A stretch of DNA of 64,000 bases from Chromatocurvus sp046260765 (GCA_046260765.1 JBHEOO010000010.1:30023-94022); one strand, 5' to 3'; numbered from the stretch's first letter, positions 25,492-33,911 are shown. The notes: a model not told the origin generated them from the letters alone. Made by a program: numbers and translations.

Positions 25492-26181
25492 ATGGACGAC
25501 AAGGTTTTTCTCAATGCCGATTTCTCGCAGCGGATAGCGGTAGATACGCAACAGATGGACTGGACCCCCAGCCCGGGTGGCCACGTGCTGCGCAAGCGAC
25601 TGCACCTGGTGGGTCGCTCGGAGGCGGGACAGGTCACATCGCTGGTGCAGTATCTGCCGGATTCCGAGTTCCCCGAGCACAACCATCCGGATGGCGAGGA
25701 AATACTGGTTCTCGAAGGTGTTTTCTCCGACGAGACGGGGGATTACCCGGCGGGTTCCTATCTGCTCAATCCGGAAGGTTTTTCGCACAAGCCGTTTTCT
25801 CGCGAGGGCTGCCTGCTCTTCGTCAAGCTAAGGCAGTACCCGGGACAGGACCGCGAACGCGTTGCGGTTCGGACCGCCGACCAGCCCTGGCGATCCAGCG
25901 TGCGCAAGGGCGCAAGCTGGAAGAAGCTCTACGCCCAGGAACCCTACACTGACTACTCGCGCCTTGAAGCCTGGGACGAGCCGGGGTCTCTGGGACGCAT
26001 GAATTTTCCCGGCGGTGCGGAAATTCTGGTGATACGCGGCGAGTTCAGCGATGAGCACGGTCATTACTCACAGTACAGCTGGCTGCGCGTTCCCGAGGGC
26101 GGCAGCATCACACCGACCTCAAACAGCTACTGCGAAGTCTTTATCAAGGAAGGGGGCCTGGCTTACCTGCGCGCCGCATGA
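25492..26181 (+). CDS. Tandem ChrR-like cupin protein
   Basis: A 229-residue protein with two cupin modules of the anti-sigma-factor ChrR type. The first (about 35-125) has metal-ligand candidates in EFPEHNHPDGEEILVLEGVFSDETGDYPAG and PEGFSHKPFS. The second (about 140-225) is degenerate: GGAEILVIRGEFSDEHGHYSQYSWLRVPEG keeps the shape but lacks the HxH pair. No N-terminal zinc-binding anti-sigma domain is present, so this is a free-standing cupin, perhaps binding metal or an oxidised small molecule. It is divergent from the 2-hydroxyacid dehydrogenase (93-bp gap) and convergent with ubiX. Confidence 0.8.
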   Translation: MDDKVFLNADFSQRIAVDTQQMDWTPSPGGHVLRKRLHLVGRSEAGQVTSLVQYLPDSEFPEHNHPDGEEILVLEGVFSDETGDYPAGSYLLNPEGFSHKPFSREGCLLFVKLRQYPGQDRERVAVRTADQPWRSSVRKGASWKKLYAQEPYTDYSRLEAWDEPGSLGRMNFPGGAEILVIRGEFSDEHGHYSQYSWLRVPEGGSITPTSNSYCEVFIKEGGLAYLRAA

Positions 26182-26223
26182 CCTGACCAGCTCGCCAGGC
26201 ACCCTCAGCTCTCCGATGCGGTG

Positions 26224-26787
26224 TCAGTCACCCTGCCAGCGCGACACGGTATCACTGTGCAGGCCAAACAGATCCAGCGCGCGACCCACACTCTGGGTCA
26301 CCATCGCATCGATGGATTCGGGCCGGTTGTAGAACGCGGGCACCGGCGGGGCGATGATTGCGCCCATTTCAGTCACCTGGGTCATGCTGCGCAGGTGACC
26401 CAGGTGCAGGGGTGTTTCACGCACCATCAGCACCAGGCGCCGGCGCTCCTTGAGCACCACGTCAGCGGCGCGGGAGAGGAGGGTGGAGGTAACGCCAGAG
26501 GCGATCTCCGACAGACTGCGGATAGAGCAGGGCGCAATCAACATGCCCTCGGTAATAAACGAGCCGCTGGCTATCGATGCGCCAACATTTTTTACCGCAT
26601 GCACTTCACTGGCCAGCGCCTTGACCTCGGCACTCGACATATCCATTTCGTAATGCAGCGTGAGTTCAGCCGAGCGACTCATCACCAGGTGCGTTTCCAC
26701 GCCCGCGGCGCGCAGAAGCTCAAGCGCGCGAACGCCAAGTGCAATGCCGGACGCACCGGTGATGCCTACAATAATTCTTTTGGTCAT
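26224..26787 (-). CDS. ubiX: UbiX-family flavin prenyltransferase
   Basis: A 187-residue enzyme that joins dimethylallyl phosphate to FMN to make prenylated FMN, the cofactor of UbiD-type decarboxylases. Conserved features are GITGASGIALGVRALE (FMN loop, 8-23), SFITEGMLIAPCSIRSLSEIASG and LVLMVRETPLHLGHLRSM. Length is normal (about 189). It lies at the end of the TonB-receptor/acyl-CoA-ligase gene row, 68 bp after the NTF2-fold gene with a perfect palindrome between, so it may serve a catabolic UbiD-like decarboxylase rather than, or in addition to, ubiquinone synthesis. No ubiD is present in the window. Confidence 0.92.
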   Translation of the reverse strand: MTKRIIVGITGASGIALGVRALELLRAAGVETHLVMSRSAELTLHYEMDMSSAEVKALASEVHAVKNVGASIASGSFITEGMLIAPCSIRSLSEIASGVTSTLLSRAADVVLKERRRLVLMVRETPLHLGHLRSMTQVTEMGAIIAPPVPAFYNRPESIDAMVTQSVGRALDLFGLHSDTVSRWQGD

Positions 26788-26803
26788 GGGGGTATTGATG
26801 CCT

Positions 26804-26838
26804 TTTGGGGTCAGGTCCGAATCGGACCTGACCCCAAA
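26804..26838. repeat. Perfect 17-bp inverted repeat, REP-like or terminator hairpin
   Basis: Two 17-bp arms starting TTTGGGGTCAGG are perfectly complementary around a single central A. The stem is GC-rich and very stable. It lies between the NTF2-fold gene stop and the ubiX start. The core resembles GGGGTCAGGTC motifs that I recall from palindromes near REP-associated transposases in gammaproteobacteria. It could also end or attenuate transcription, but no U-tract follows. Confidence 0.8.
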
Positions 26839-26855
26839 GAGGAGCCCTCTGCCCG

Positions 26856-27248
26856 CTAGTGTTTGCCACCCGCTATTGATTCTAGCATCTTTGCCATATG
26901 CGCATGCAGCATCTGTATGCCCTTGAGCGGGCGCACCATCACCTTGAACTCGCAGATACGGCCGTCAGGCGCAAAGGTCATGATGTCAACGCCGTTGATT
27001 TCTATACCGTCCACCGTGCAGGTGAACTCGAGTACCGCATGGTTCTCGGTAACGACCTCTTTGACGTAGCGGAACGTGTCGTTGAAAACGCCCATGGCGC
27101 TGGTCAGGTACATCAGAGTACGCGCCTTGCCTGCCTGCGGCGTATGCACCACCGGCGAGTAGAAGACGCAGTCCTCAGCAATGATCTCTCCCAGTCGTGC
27201 CGTATCCCTGCTGGCCGCAATATCGTGCCAGATGTCCAGTGTTTGCAT
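26856..27248 (-). CDS. NTF2-fold (SnoaL-like) protein
   Basis: A 130-residue single-domain protein with the cone-shaped NTF2-like pattern: an N-terminal helix (MQTLDIWHDIAASRDTARLGEIIAEDCVFYSP), central strands (FRYVKEVVTENHAVLEFTCTVDGIEINGVDIMTF) and DGRICEFKVMVRPLKGIQML. Many such proteins are isomerases, hydratases or decarboxylases acting on small polar or steroid-like substrates, but no catalytic residue can be assigned here. It lies 22 bp after the alpha/beta hydrolase in the probable catabolic operon. Confidence 0.78.
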   Translation of the reverse strand: MQTLDIWHDIAASRDTARLGEIIAEDCVFYSPVVHTPQAGKARTLMYLTSAMGVFNDTFRYVKEVVTENHAVLEFTCTVDGIEINGVDIMTFAPDGRICEFKVMVRPLKGIQMLHAHMAKMLESIAGGKH

Positions 27249-27270
27249 GACGATCTCCTTGACTGCCGGG

Positions 27271-28143
27271 TCAGGCTCGAATGGATCCCGACGAGAGGAA
27301 TGATTGTATCGCCTGCAGCGCCGTCGGCTCCATGAGCGTAGGGGCGTGACCGACCCGCGGCACTTCGGTCACGCTCAGGTCACTGTCCCTGTCGCGCATG
27401 CGCGCCACACATTCCGGCGCGAGAATATCCGATAGCTCGCCGCGTATCACCAGCATCGGAATATCGACAATGGCCTCGAACAGCGGCCAGAGATCTGGCG
27501 GCACCGCGTCGGAATCGTCGTCGTTCATGGTCTGGGAGATCGCCGGATCATACGCCAGCACGGGCACGCCATCGTGCTCGACGTATAGCGCCCGGGCAAA
27601 GCCCAGCCAGTCATCATCGGTATAGTCGGGGAAAGCCTCGCCATTGATTTCGCGGGTGCGCGCCACGGCCTCGTCCCAGCTGCGCGCGGGCGCAACCTTG
27701 CCGACGTAGTGCTGTATGCGCGCGAGCCCCCTCGGGTCGATCTCCGGACCGATATCATTGATCACCATGCCGGCAACGCGCTCCGGCTGCTGGCTCGCCA
27801 TAATAAAAGACATCAGGCCGCCCATGGAGGTCCCAATCAGCACCACCTTCTTCAGGGAGAGCGTATCCAGCAGATGGAACATGTCGCCGGCATAGGTGAG
27901 CGGAGTGTAATTGGCCGGGTTGCTGTCATAGTCGGAGCGACCGCGACCGCGCTGTTCGGCCACAATTACCCGGCGTTCCGCCGCCAGCGTGGAGGCCAGC
28001 TCCGCGAAATCTGCAGAATTGCGCGACAGGCCATGCATGCACAGCACCGGCAATAGCCCGGAGGATGCGGGTCCCGGGTAGTCCCGGGCGTACAGGCGCA
28101 ATCCGTCGGGGCTCTGGTACCAGACGTCGCGAAAGTCACTCAT
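27271..28143 (-). CDS. Alpha/beta hydrolase
   Basis: A 290-residue cytoplasmic alpha/beta-fold hydrolase. The oxyanion-hole region is LCMHGLSRNSADFAELA, the nucleophile elbow is GTSMGGLMSF (Ser), and the acid and base can be placed at Asp in VIRGELSDILAPE and His in VPRVGHAPTL. ATG at 28143 overlaps the stop of the AMP-dependent ligase by 8 nt, so the two are translationally coupled. The frame is open to 28215, but that part belongs to the ligase in another frame. The substrate is probably an ester, lactone or ring-cleavage product of the operon's pathway; this is inferred. Confidence 0.88.
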   Translation of the reverse strand: MSDFRDVWYQSPDGLRLYARDYPGPASSGLLPVLCMHGLSRNSADFAELASTLAAERRVIVAEQRGRGRSDYDSNPANYTPLTYAGDMFHLLDTLSLKKVVLIGTSMGGLMSFIMASQQPERVAGMVINDIGPEIDPRGLARIQHYVGKVAPARSWDEAVARTREINGEAFPDYTDDDWLGFARALYVEHDGVPVLAYDPAISQTMNDDDSDAVPPDLWPLFEAIVDIPMLVIRGELSDILAPECVARMRDRDSDLSVTEVPRVGHAPTLMEPTALQAIQSFLSSGSIRA

Positions 28144-29725
28144 AAACACGCTCTCCGTATTGCTGTCGCAGTTCGCGCTTAAGTATCTTGCCATTGGGGT
28201 TGCGCGGCAACTCATCCACCAGCAGCAGATCTGCCAGGCGCTGCTGCCTGCCCAGACGCTCGTTGGCCCAGCTCAGCAGCTCTGCAGGCTCCAGCGCCTG
28301 CGCGGCCACCACGAGGGCCAGTGGCGTTTCACCCCAGCGCCGGCTGGGCACGCCGATAACGGCTACGTCATCCACGCCCGGATGGGCATAGAGCTCGGCC
28401 TCGATATCCTGTGGGTAAATGTTCTGACCGCCAGAGAGAATCATGTCTTTCTTGCGATCGACTATGTAGAGAAAGCCCTCTGCATCCACGTAGCCAATAT
28501 CCCCGGAGCGCAGCCAGGTCCTGCCGTCGTCATCCCGGTAGCAGGCCTCGGCATTGGCAGCCTCCCGCTGCCAGTAACCGGGCATGGTGATGCGCCCGCG
28601 GGAGACGATCTCACCCGCAGTGCCCGTCGCACAAATGGCGTCATTGTCGTCGATTATGGCGATATCCGTGCCAATCAGCGGCTTTCCCACGGACTGCCAA
28701 CGACCCTCGGCATCTTCCGGATCCAGCGTTGTGATAATGCCCTCGGTCAGCCCGTAGAGCTCGATAATGCCGCAGGGGAACTCGCTGAAAATGTCCTGCT
28801 TGAGGGTTTCGTGCAGCGGCGACCCGCAGCTCATCATGCCGTGCATGCTGGCAAGGTTCCGCGGCTGCCTGCGCTGGGCCGCGACCACGCGCTGGAACTG
28901 GATCGGCACCATCGCGGTGTGGGTAATTCGCAGGTCCTGCACCGCATCCAGGAAACCCTCCGCATCGAAGCGCTCATGAATCACCAGGGTACCACCGGCA
29001 AGGACCGTACACAGCATCGCCACCCAGGAGATATTGGAGTACAGACCAATGGTCAACAGCGTCCGCGACGCGCCGTGATAGCGCAGCGCAATCGCCAGAT
29101 CATATGCCCAGTCCCGCCGGCCGCGGTGCGTGTGCAGAATGCCCTTGGGCAAGCCGGTCGTGCCGGAGCTGTAGATGATGTTCAGTGGCGCATCCGGGTC
29201 CAGTGCAATCGCCGGCAGATGCGCCGGCTGACCGTCGCACATAGCCTGCAGGCTTTCCCAGACAGCGTCCGCCCCGTCACCCGCGCCGCCGCGACATGGG
29301 CTCGCGCCGGCATCGCTGCACAGTAGCAGCACCAGCGACGCGGGCAGTCTGTCGCGCAGGGCATCCAGCCGTCGCCGCTGGTCTGGCGTGACCACCAGGG
29401 CACGCACCCCTGCGTCCTCGAGCATGGCAAGCATGGCGTCATCGGCTACCGACAGATTCAGTGGCACGGATACAGCGCCCGCGGCCAGCGTCCCGAACAG
29501 GGCCTGCACCATTGGCAGGCCATTGCTCATGACGATACCCACGCGATCGCCGGGATGAATGCCCCGCGCCGCAAGACCGTGCGCGAAACGGTGATTGGCG
29601 CTGCAAAAGGCCCGCCAGTCGAGCCGCTCGCCGCCGCAGATCACCGCGTCGCGCCCGGCCCGCCACTTGCCGTGGAGCGCGAGAATCTCGGGCAGCAGCG
29701 GGGCAGCAGAAGGAAACGATGTCAC
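28136..29725 (-). CDS. AMP-forming acyl-CoA synthetase/ligase
   Basis: A 529-residue adenylate-forming enzyme that activates a carboxylic acid to acyl-AMP and then acyl-CoA. The motifs are complete: IIYSSGTTGLPKGILHTH (P-loop), YGLTEG (A5), SGDIGYVDAEGFLYIVDRKKDMILSGGQNIYP (A7-A8) and the acyl-adenylating Lys in PRNPNGKILKREL. GTG at 29725 is preferred, giving VTSFPSAAPLLPEILALHG with GGGGAAC upstream and keeping the start clear of the receptor stop at 29743. The frame continues 16 codons further. The chain length or ring type of the acid cannot be read from sequence. Confidence 0.9.
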   Translation of the reverse strand: MTSFPSAAPLLPEILALHGKWRAGRDAVICGGERLDWRAFCSANHRFAHGLAARGIHPGDRVGIVMSNGLPMVQALFGTLAAGAVSVPLNLSVADDAMLAMLEDAGVRALVVTPDQRRRLDALRDRLPASLVLLLCSDAGASPCRGGAGDGADAVWESLQAMCDGQPAHLPAIALDPDAPLNIIYSSGTTGLPKGILHTHRGRRDWAYDLAIALRYHGASRTLLTIGLYSNISWVAMLCTVLAGGTLVIHERFDAEGFLDAVQDLRITHTAMVPIQFQRVVAAQRRQPRNLASMHGMMSCGSPLHETLKQDIFSEFPCGIIELYGLTEGIITTLDPEDAEGRWQSVGKPLIGTDIAIIDDNDAICATGTAGEIVSRGRITMPGYWQREAANAEACYRDDDGRTWLRSGDIGYVDAEGFLYIVDRKKDMILSGGQNIYPQDIEAELYAHPGVDDVAVIGVPSRRWGETPLALVVAAQALEPAELLSWANERLGRQQRLADLLLVDELPRNPNGKILKRELRQQYGERVYE

Positions 29726-29742
29726 GCCCTTGTTCCCCGCAG

Positions 29743-32001
29743 CTAGAACCGGTACTCGACCGTAGCGGTCCATGTGCGTGGTGGCGCGTAGAACACCGTG
29801 GTGTTGTTTTCAAGGCCCAGGGTAGACGGACATCCACCGGCGCCGAAACAGTAACCAGCCGTCTTCACATCCTCGTCGGTCAGGTTCTTGCCGTGCAGAC
29901 CAAGCATCCAGGCCGCGTCCATGCTGGTCCAGACGACGCTTGCGTTGATCAGGTCGTAGGCCTCCTGGTCGATGACCGGCGTCGGCAGCTCGAACTGAGT
30001 AATGTCACCTTTATAGGACCAGTTGGCCATGAGACGCAGTTCGCCATCGCGCAGCGGCGTGCTGTAGGTCGCACCGATGAACGCCATTTCTTCCGGCGTG
30101 TTCTGAATAGCGCGCTGGTCCGAGACATCAATGCCGTTCACCAGCCACTCATCGATGGAGGTGTCCAGCAGACTGGCTGAGAACTGCAGGCTGAAGTTGT
30201 CAGTCAGCAGCACGTTGCCTTCGATTTCAAGACCCGAAATCGTTGACTCTGCGGCGTTGGTGACCGTGCCGACAAAGGTGTCATTGACGCCGTCTCCATC
30301 GCTATCCGCACCGACCGAGCCCGGAATCTGCATGTCCGAATACTCGCTGTAGAACAGGGCAATATTGGTGATCGCGCGCCCCTCAAGCCAGGTGGTCTTC
30401 AAGCCCAGTTCGAAGGAATCAAGCTCCTCGGCGTCAAAGCCGCGCTCTACCTCGGGCGTGGCGAAGTTGGCGCCACGGGGGTCGAAGCTGCCGGCCTTCC
30501 AGCCCTGGCTGTAGCCCGCATACACGGTCATGTCGTCGTTCACCAGATAGCTGATATTCACCCGCGGAGAGAAGTCGTAGAACGTCCGGCTTGCCTCAAA
30601 ATCACTGGTAGCAGCAAGGAGAATGGCACTGTCATTGCCGAGGAAGGGTGAGCCGGTGCCAAGGTAATTGCCCCGGAAAATATCTGCATCACGCTGATCT
30701 TCGGTATAGCGACCACCTACTGACACCGACAGCTGCGGCGTCAGGTTATAGGTGACGTCTGCAAACGCTGACCAGGCTTCGGTTTTGACCGTACCGCCGG
30801 TGTAGGCAGTGATACCGCCAGGGACGAGCTGTCCCAGCACAACGTCAAAGTCGTTAGCAGCCTCGACGTCAAGGTAGTAATAGCCAAGCACGGCGTTCCA
30901 GCGGTCGCTGTTGAACAGCAGCTGGAATTCCTGGCTCATCTGTTCGTTGTCGTAGATCACCGGCGCATCGAAATCGGGCACGGCGAGGCCGTCGAAGTCG
31001 ATCACGGATTCCGTGTAATCTTCCCGCTGCGAGGTAATCGAACGCAGGGTAATCTGATCATTCAGCTGATAGTCGATAGACAGCGACCAGCCCTCTGACT
31101 GCACTTCATTGTTGCCATTGATACCCGCGGTGGTCGGTAGAACGCTGGCCCCCGCAGTGGTGTCACGCACGTTATTCAGAACCGGCTGGCCGCTGAGCGC
31201 TCCGGGGAAGGGACGGTAACCCGCCACCGGCGAGGAATCGTCCTGGGTGTTGTCGTAGGAAGCGCGAATCAGCAGATTTTCCGTCGGTTCGAATTCGGCG
31301 CTGAGGCGGTAGCCGAAGATGTCCTTGTCGTACTGTTCGCCGCCGGTGAAGAGATTCTTGCCAAAGCCGTCGCGGTCAAACGACGCTACGGTCGCACCGA
31401 CACGGAAGGTGTCTGATACCGGCACGGACACACTGCCTACCAGATCGACCTGATCATAGTCGCCGTAAGAGGCGCGAACGCTACCCTCCAGCTCGTTAGA
31501 CAGGCGCCGGGTCACATACTTGATCGCGCCGCCGACGGCATTGCGCCCATACAGCGTACCCTGTGGGCCGCGAAGGACCTCGATACGCTCGACATTGTAT
31601 AGATCCAGCAAAGCACCCTGGGGCCGGGCGAGATAGACGTCATCCAGATACAGAGCCACGCCCTGTTCGAAGCCTGCCAGCGGGTCCTGCTGGCCAATGC
31701 CGCGGATGAATGCGGTGAGCGTAGTGTTGGTGGCTCTTGACGGCTCAAGCGTGACACTGGGGATGGACTGCGCCAGTTCCGTGATATCCGAGGCACCGCG
31801 CATGCGCAACTCCAATCCCGAGATCGCCGTGACCGCAATGGGCACATCCTGCAGGTTTTCCGATCGTCGCCGCGCGGTCACCACCACCTCTTCGAGGGAC
31901 AGACCGGGGCTCTGTGCGAGCGCTGGCAGCGTCGGCAAACAAAGAGCAGAAGCCACCGCAGTGGCGAGGACGAGCGGTTGTCTAACAAGCTTATGTGTCA
32001 T
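29743..32001 (-). CDS. TonB-dependent outer-membrane receptor
   Basis: A 752-residue beta-barrel receptor for energised uptake. The signal peptide (about 1-29) ends ALA-Q. The segment LEEVVVTARRRSENLQDVPIAV (36-57) is a TonB-box-like N-terminus typical of receptors for organic substrates. The plug domain follows, with IRGIGQQDPLAGFEQGVALYLDDVYLARPQGALLDLYNVERIEVLRGPQGTLYGRNAVGGAIKYVTR. The barrel ends in the outer-membrane signature VEYRF. AAAGGA precedes the ATG. It is first in a minus-strand gene row with an acyl-CoA ligase and hydrolase, and its promoter carries two copies of a palindromic operator. The substrate is thus likely a hydrophobic acid or ester rather than iron-siderophore; this is inferred. 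Confidence 0.95.
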   Translation of the reverse strand: MTHKLVRQPLVLATAVASALCLPTLPALAQSPGLSLEEVVVTARRRSENLQDVPIAVTAISGLELRMRGASDITELAQSIPSVTLEPSRATNTTLTAFIRGIGQQDPLAGFEQGVALYLDDVYLARPQGALLDLYNVERIEVLRGPQGTLYGRNAVGGAIKYVTRRLSNELEGSVRASYGDYDQVDLVGSVSVPVSDTFRVGATVASFDRDGFGKNLFTGGEQYDKDIFGYRLSAEFEPTENLLIRASYDNTQDDSSPVAGYRPFPGALSGQPVLNNVRDTTAGASVLPTTAGINGNNEVQSEGWSLSIDYQLNDQITLRSITSQREDYTESVIDFDGLAVPDFDAPVIYDNEQMSQEFQLLFNSDRWNAVLGYYYLDVEAANDFDVVLGQLVPGGITAYTGGTVKTEAWSAFADVTYNLTPQLSVSVGGRYTEDQRDADIFRGNYLGTGSPFLGNDSAILLAATSDFEASRTFYDFSPRVNISYLVNDDMTVYAGYSQGWKAGSFDPRGANFATPEVERGFDAEELDSFELGLKTTWLEGRAITNIALFYSEYSDMQIPGSVGADSDGDGVNDTFVGTVTNAAESTISGLEIEGNVLLTDNFSLQFSASLLDTSIDEWLVNGIDVSDQRAIQNTPEEMAFIGATYSTPLRDGELRLMANWSYKGDITQFELPTPVIDQEAYDLINASVVWTSMDAAWMLGLHGKNLTDEDVKTAGYCFGAGGCPSTLGLENNTTVFYAPPRTWTATVEYRF

Positions 32002-32015
32002 GGCGATGTCCTTTT

Positions 32016-32047
32016 GTCGAGCGCTTGTCGAGCGCTTGTCGAGCGTT
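32016..32047. repeat. Three 11-bp direct repeats in receptor 5' leader
   Basis: The unit GTCGAGCGCTT occurs three times head to tail, the last copy missing one base. It lies 15-46 bp upstream of the receptor ATG, between the proposed transcription start and the ribosome site. Its role is unknown. The 11-bp period is about one helical turn. Confidence 0.8.
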
Positions 32048-32080
32048 ATGCGTTATTGGATCGCGCCGCGCCGGCCGCGT

Positions 32081-32096
32081 TTCAACACTTGTTGAA
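32081..32096. promoter_or_regulatory. Second TetR-type operator copy, near receptor transcription start
   Basis: A perfect TTCAAC-ACTT-GTTGAA palindrome centred 29 bp from the neighbouring copy. It would cover about the first 16 transcribed bases of the receptor mRNA if the promoter at 32104-32132 is used. It shares its arms with copies at 32110 and 35563. Confidence 0.7.
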
Positions 32097-32103
32097 TCAC
32101 TTG

Positions 32104-32132
32104 AATGTATTCAACGCATGTTGAATTGTCAA
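32104..32132 (-). promoter_or_regulatory. Predicted sigma-70 promoter of the TonB receptor operon
   Basis: On the minus strand TTGACA (32132-32127) is a perfect -35 hexamer. A 17-bp spacer follows, then TACATT (32109-32104), a 4/6 match to -10. The spacer is filled by the operator at 32110-32125, so repressor binding would block polymerase directly. Confidence 0.65.
32110..32125. promoter_or_regulatory. First TetR-type operator copy, within promoter spacer
   Basis: A perfect TTCAAC-N4-GTTGAA palindrome (N4 = GCAT) lying exactly between the -35 and -10 hexamers of the receptor promoter. The same phasing is seen at the symporter promoter. Confidence 0.72.
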
Positions 32133-32228
32133 GGGTATCTAAGGTGGTATCGAAGGTGGGTATCGAAGGTGGATGAGGAGGGTGGGGCAATTGTCCGGGG
32201 GCAGCGAGGAGCGCCGGATTGGAACGCG

Positions 32229-33911
32229 TCAGCCGCCGCGCTGCGCTCGAAGGATAACGATGCCGCCCAGACCGCCCTCCGGGGTGCCACCGATAATGCC
32301 CTGGGAGGGCAGACACAGGAACACCATTTGCGCATCGATAAAGCCCGTTGCGCGGCACTGCTCGAGGATGTCCCAGCCGGGAATGGTGAAAACCAGCACG
32401 CCCTCACGCTTGACCGGGTCGCCGTGGTACTCAGGTGGCAACAGATGCTCGATACTGCCATCCTCACGCAATCGCGCCCGCTCTATGCCCGTGTCACGCT
32501 TGAAGGCAAAAGGAAAGGTAGAGAGCAGAATGCCTTTGCTATCGAGCACGCGGTAGATCTCGCCGAGCACTTTCGGCAGGTCAGGCACATGCTCAAAGAT
32601 GTCATTTACCAGCACAAAATCAAAGCTGCGCTCGGCAAAACTCAGCTGCCCCAGGTCTTCATGCGGCACCGAGGAAAAGTGTCGCTGCATGGGTTTATCC
32701 GCAAGGTACTCCGAGCCCTTGAAGCCCGGGTACTCCTTGCACAGTCTCTTTGCCAGCGTGCTCAGGTACTCCGGGGCGTAGACACGGGCAGTGTCCGCTG
32801 ACAACTCCCGCTCGCGCAATCCTCGCCTGAGCTCATGCCAGACCGCACGCTGGCGCGAATTGAGACCATGCGCGTTCAGCCCTTCCCGGTAAGATTCGCC
32901 GAGACCATCAATCGCCGAAGGGCGCACCCACTCACCGTCGAACTGAAAGCCCTGCTCCAGCACCATCTGCGCCGTTGCGTTCACGGCATCGGGCAGGTAA
33001 AAACGCTTATTCTGCGCCATGAACTGCTGCCAGGCTTCACGACTGTCAAAGGCCATGCGACAGTCCTGCTGATCTATTCCGGCGGCAAGCGGTCTTGGCC
33101 AACGTTCAATCATGCGCGCCAGCGACGCCAGCGCCTCATCGCCCGTGCGCAGTTCTGCTTCTGCAATATCCTGCCAGAAAACATCCAGCCGTTCGCGAAC
33201 CGCGTTGATTTCAGTAGCCTCCAGCGCTTCACGCGCGGCCAGCCACTCCTGTTCACGCCTGTCGATACTGCGCTCGGACACGGGCTGGGGATCCGTGGCA
33301 AGCTCGCGATCACCGTGCACTTGCTCTTTCGGCATCAGGCGATGAAAATCCAGCATTTCAGGGACGAACGGCAGATTCACCGCATCGCACAGCCTGCGAA
33401 CCGTCGTTTCCGGCGCGCGGGTCAAGGCCTCATAGGCATACACGGCGGAGGGATAGCGGCGATACAGATCCGCAAGAAGCAGCGTGGCCTCGCGCGAGCG
33501 AGTGACCCAGCGCGCATAGCTGCGCGGGTTGATCGTCATCTGATCGTTACCCCACTCCTCGCGTCCGGTCTGGATAAACGACAGATACGAGTGGCGATAA
33601 CAGCGCACTGTCCACACCACATCAATCCGGCAGCGGCTCTCGTTGTGCTGCAGAAAGCGCGCCAGCCACTGGATGCCCAGGAAATCCACCGTCGTTTCCT
33701 TGAGCACCAGCACCCGCGCATTACCGCGGCGCGGGAGGTCAAAATGCGCCAGCAAGGCATCGGGACTGAGTTCGGGGGAAGGGCGCTGCGTCCGATTGCG
33801 ATTCCACGGCTCAAAACAGGTGTCGACGACGGGATGTACGGCGAGCAGGGAGGTCACCAGCGTGGTGCCAGAGCGGGGCAAGCCAATAATGGCGATAATT
33901 CTATCGATCAC
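32229..33911 (-). CDS. Sulfotransferase fused to a class I methyltransferase-like domain
   Basis: A 560-residue two-domain protein. The N-terminal part (about 1-250) is a PAPS-dependent sulfotransferase with the 5'-phosphosulfate loop IIGLPRSGTTLVTSLL (9-24), followed by the typical FEPWNRN and RCYRHSYLSFIQTG regions. The C-terminal part (about 370-555) resembles methyltransferase type 11, with FAERSFDFVLVNDIFEHVPDLPKVLGEIYRVLDSKGILLSTFPF. A clear G-x-G SAM motif I is not evident, so catalysis by this half is uncertain. GTG at 33911 follows AAAGG. It sits between the receptor and the symporter and may decorate a cell-surface molecule or act on the regulon's substrate. Confidence 0.82.
   Translation of the reverse strand: MIDRIIAIIGLPRSGTTLVTSLLAVHPVVDTCFEPWNRNRTQRPSPELSPDALLAHFDLPRRGNARVLVLKETTVDFLGIQWLARFLQHNESRCRIDVVWTVRCYRHSYLSFIQTGREEWGNDQMTINPRSYARWVTRSREATLLLADLYRRYPSAVYAYEALTRAPETTVRRLCDAVNLPFVPEMLDFHRLMPKEQVHGDRELATDPQPVSERSIDRREQEWLAAREALEATEINAVRERLDVFWQDIAEAELRTGDEALASLARMIERWPRPLAAGIDQQDCRMAFDSREAWQQFMAQNKRFYLPDAVNATAQMVLEQGFQFDGEWVRPSAIDGLGESYREGLNAHGLNSRQRAVWHELRRGLRERELSADTARVYAPEYLSTLAKRLCKEYPGFKGSEYLADKPMQRHFSSVPHEDLGQLSFAERSFDFVLVNDIFEHVPDLPKVLGEIYRVLDSKGILLSTFPFAFKRDTGIERARLREDGSIEHLLPPEYHGDPVKREGVLVFTIPGWDILEQCRATGFIDAQMVFLCLPSQGIIGGTPEGGLGGIVILRAQRGG

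Noticed and set aside
26804..26838. Palindrome as a CRISPR repeat
   Set aside because: Single copy, no spaced repeats, no cas genes in the window.
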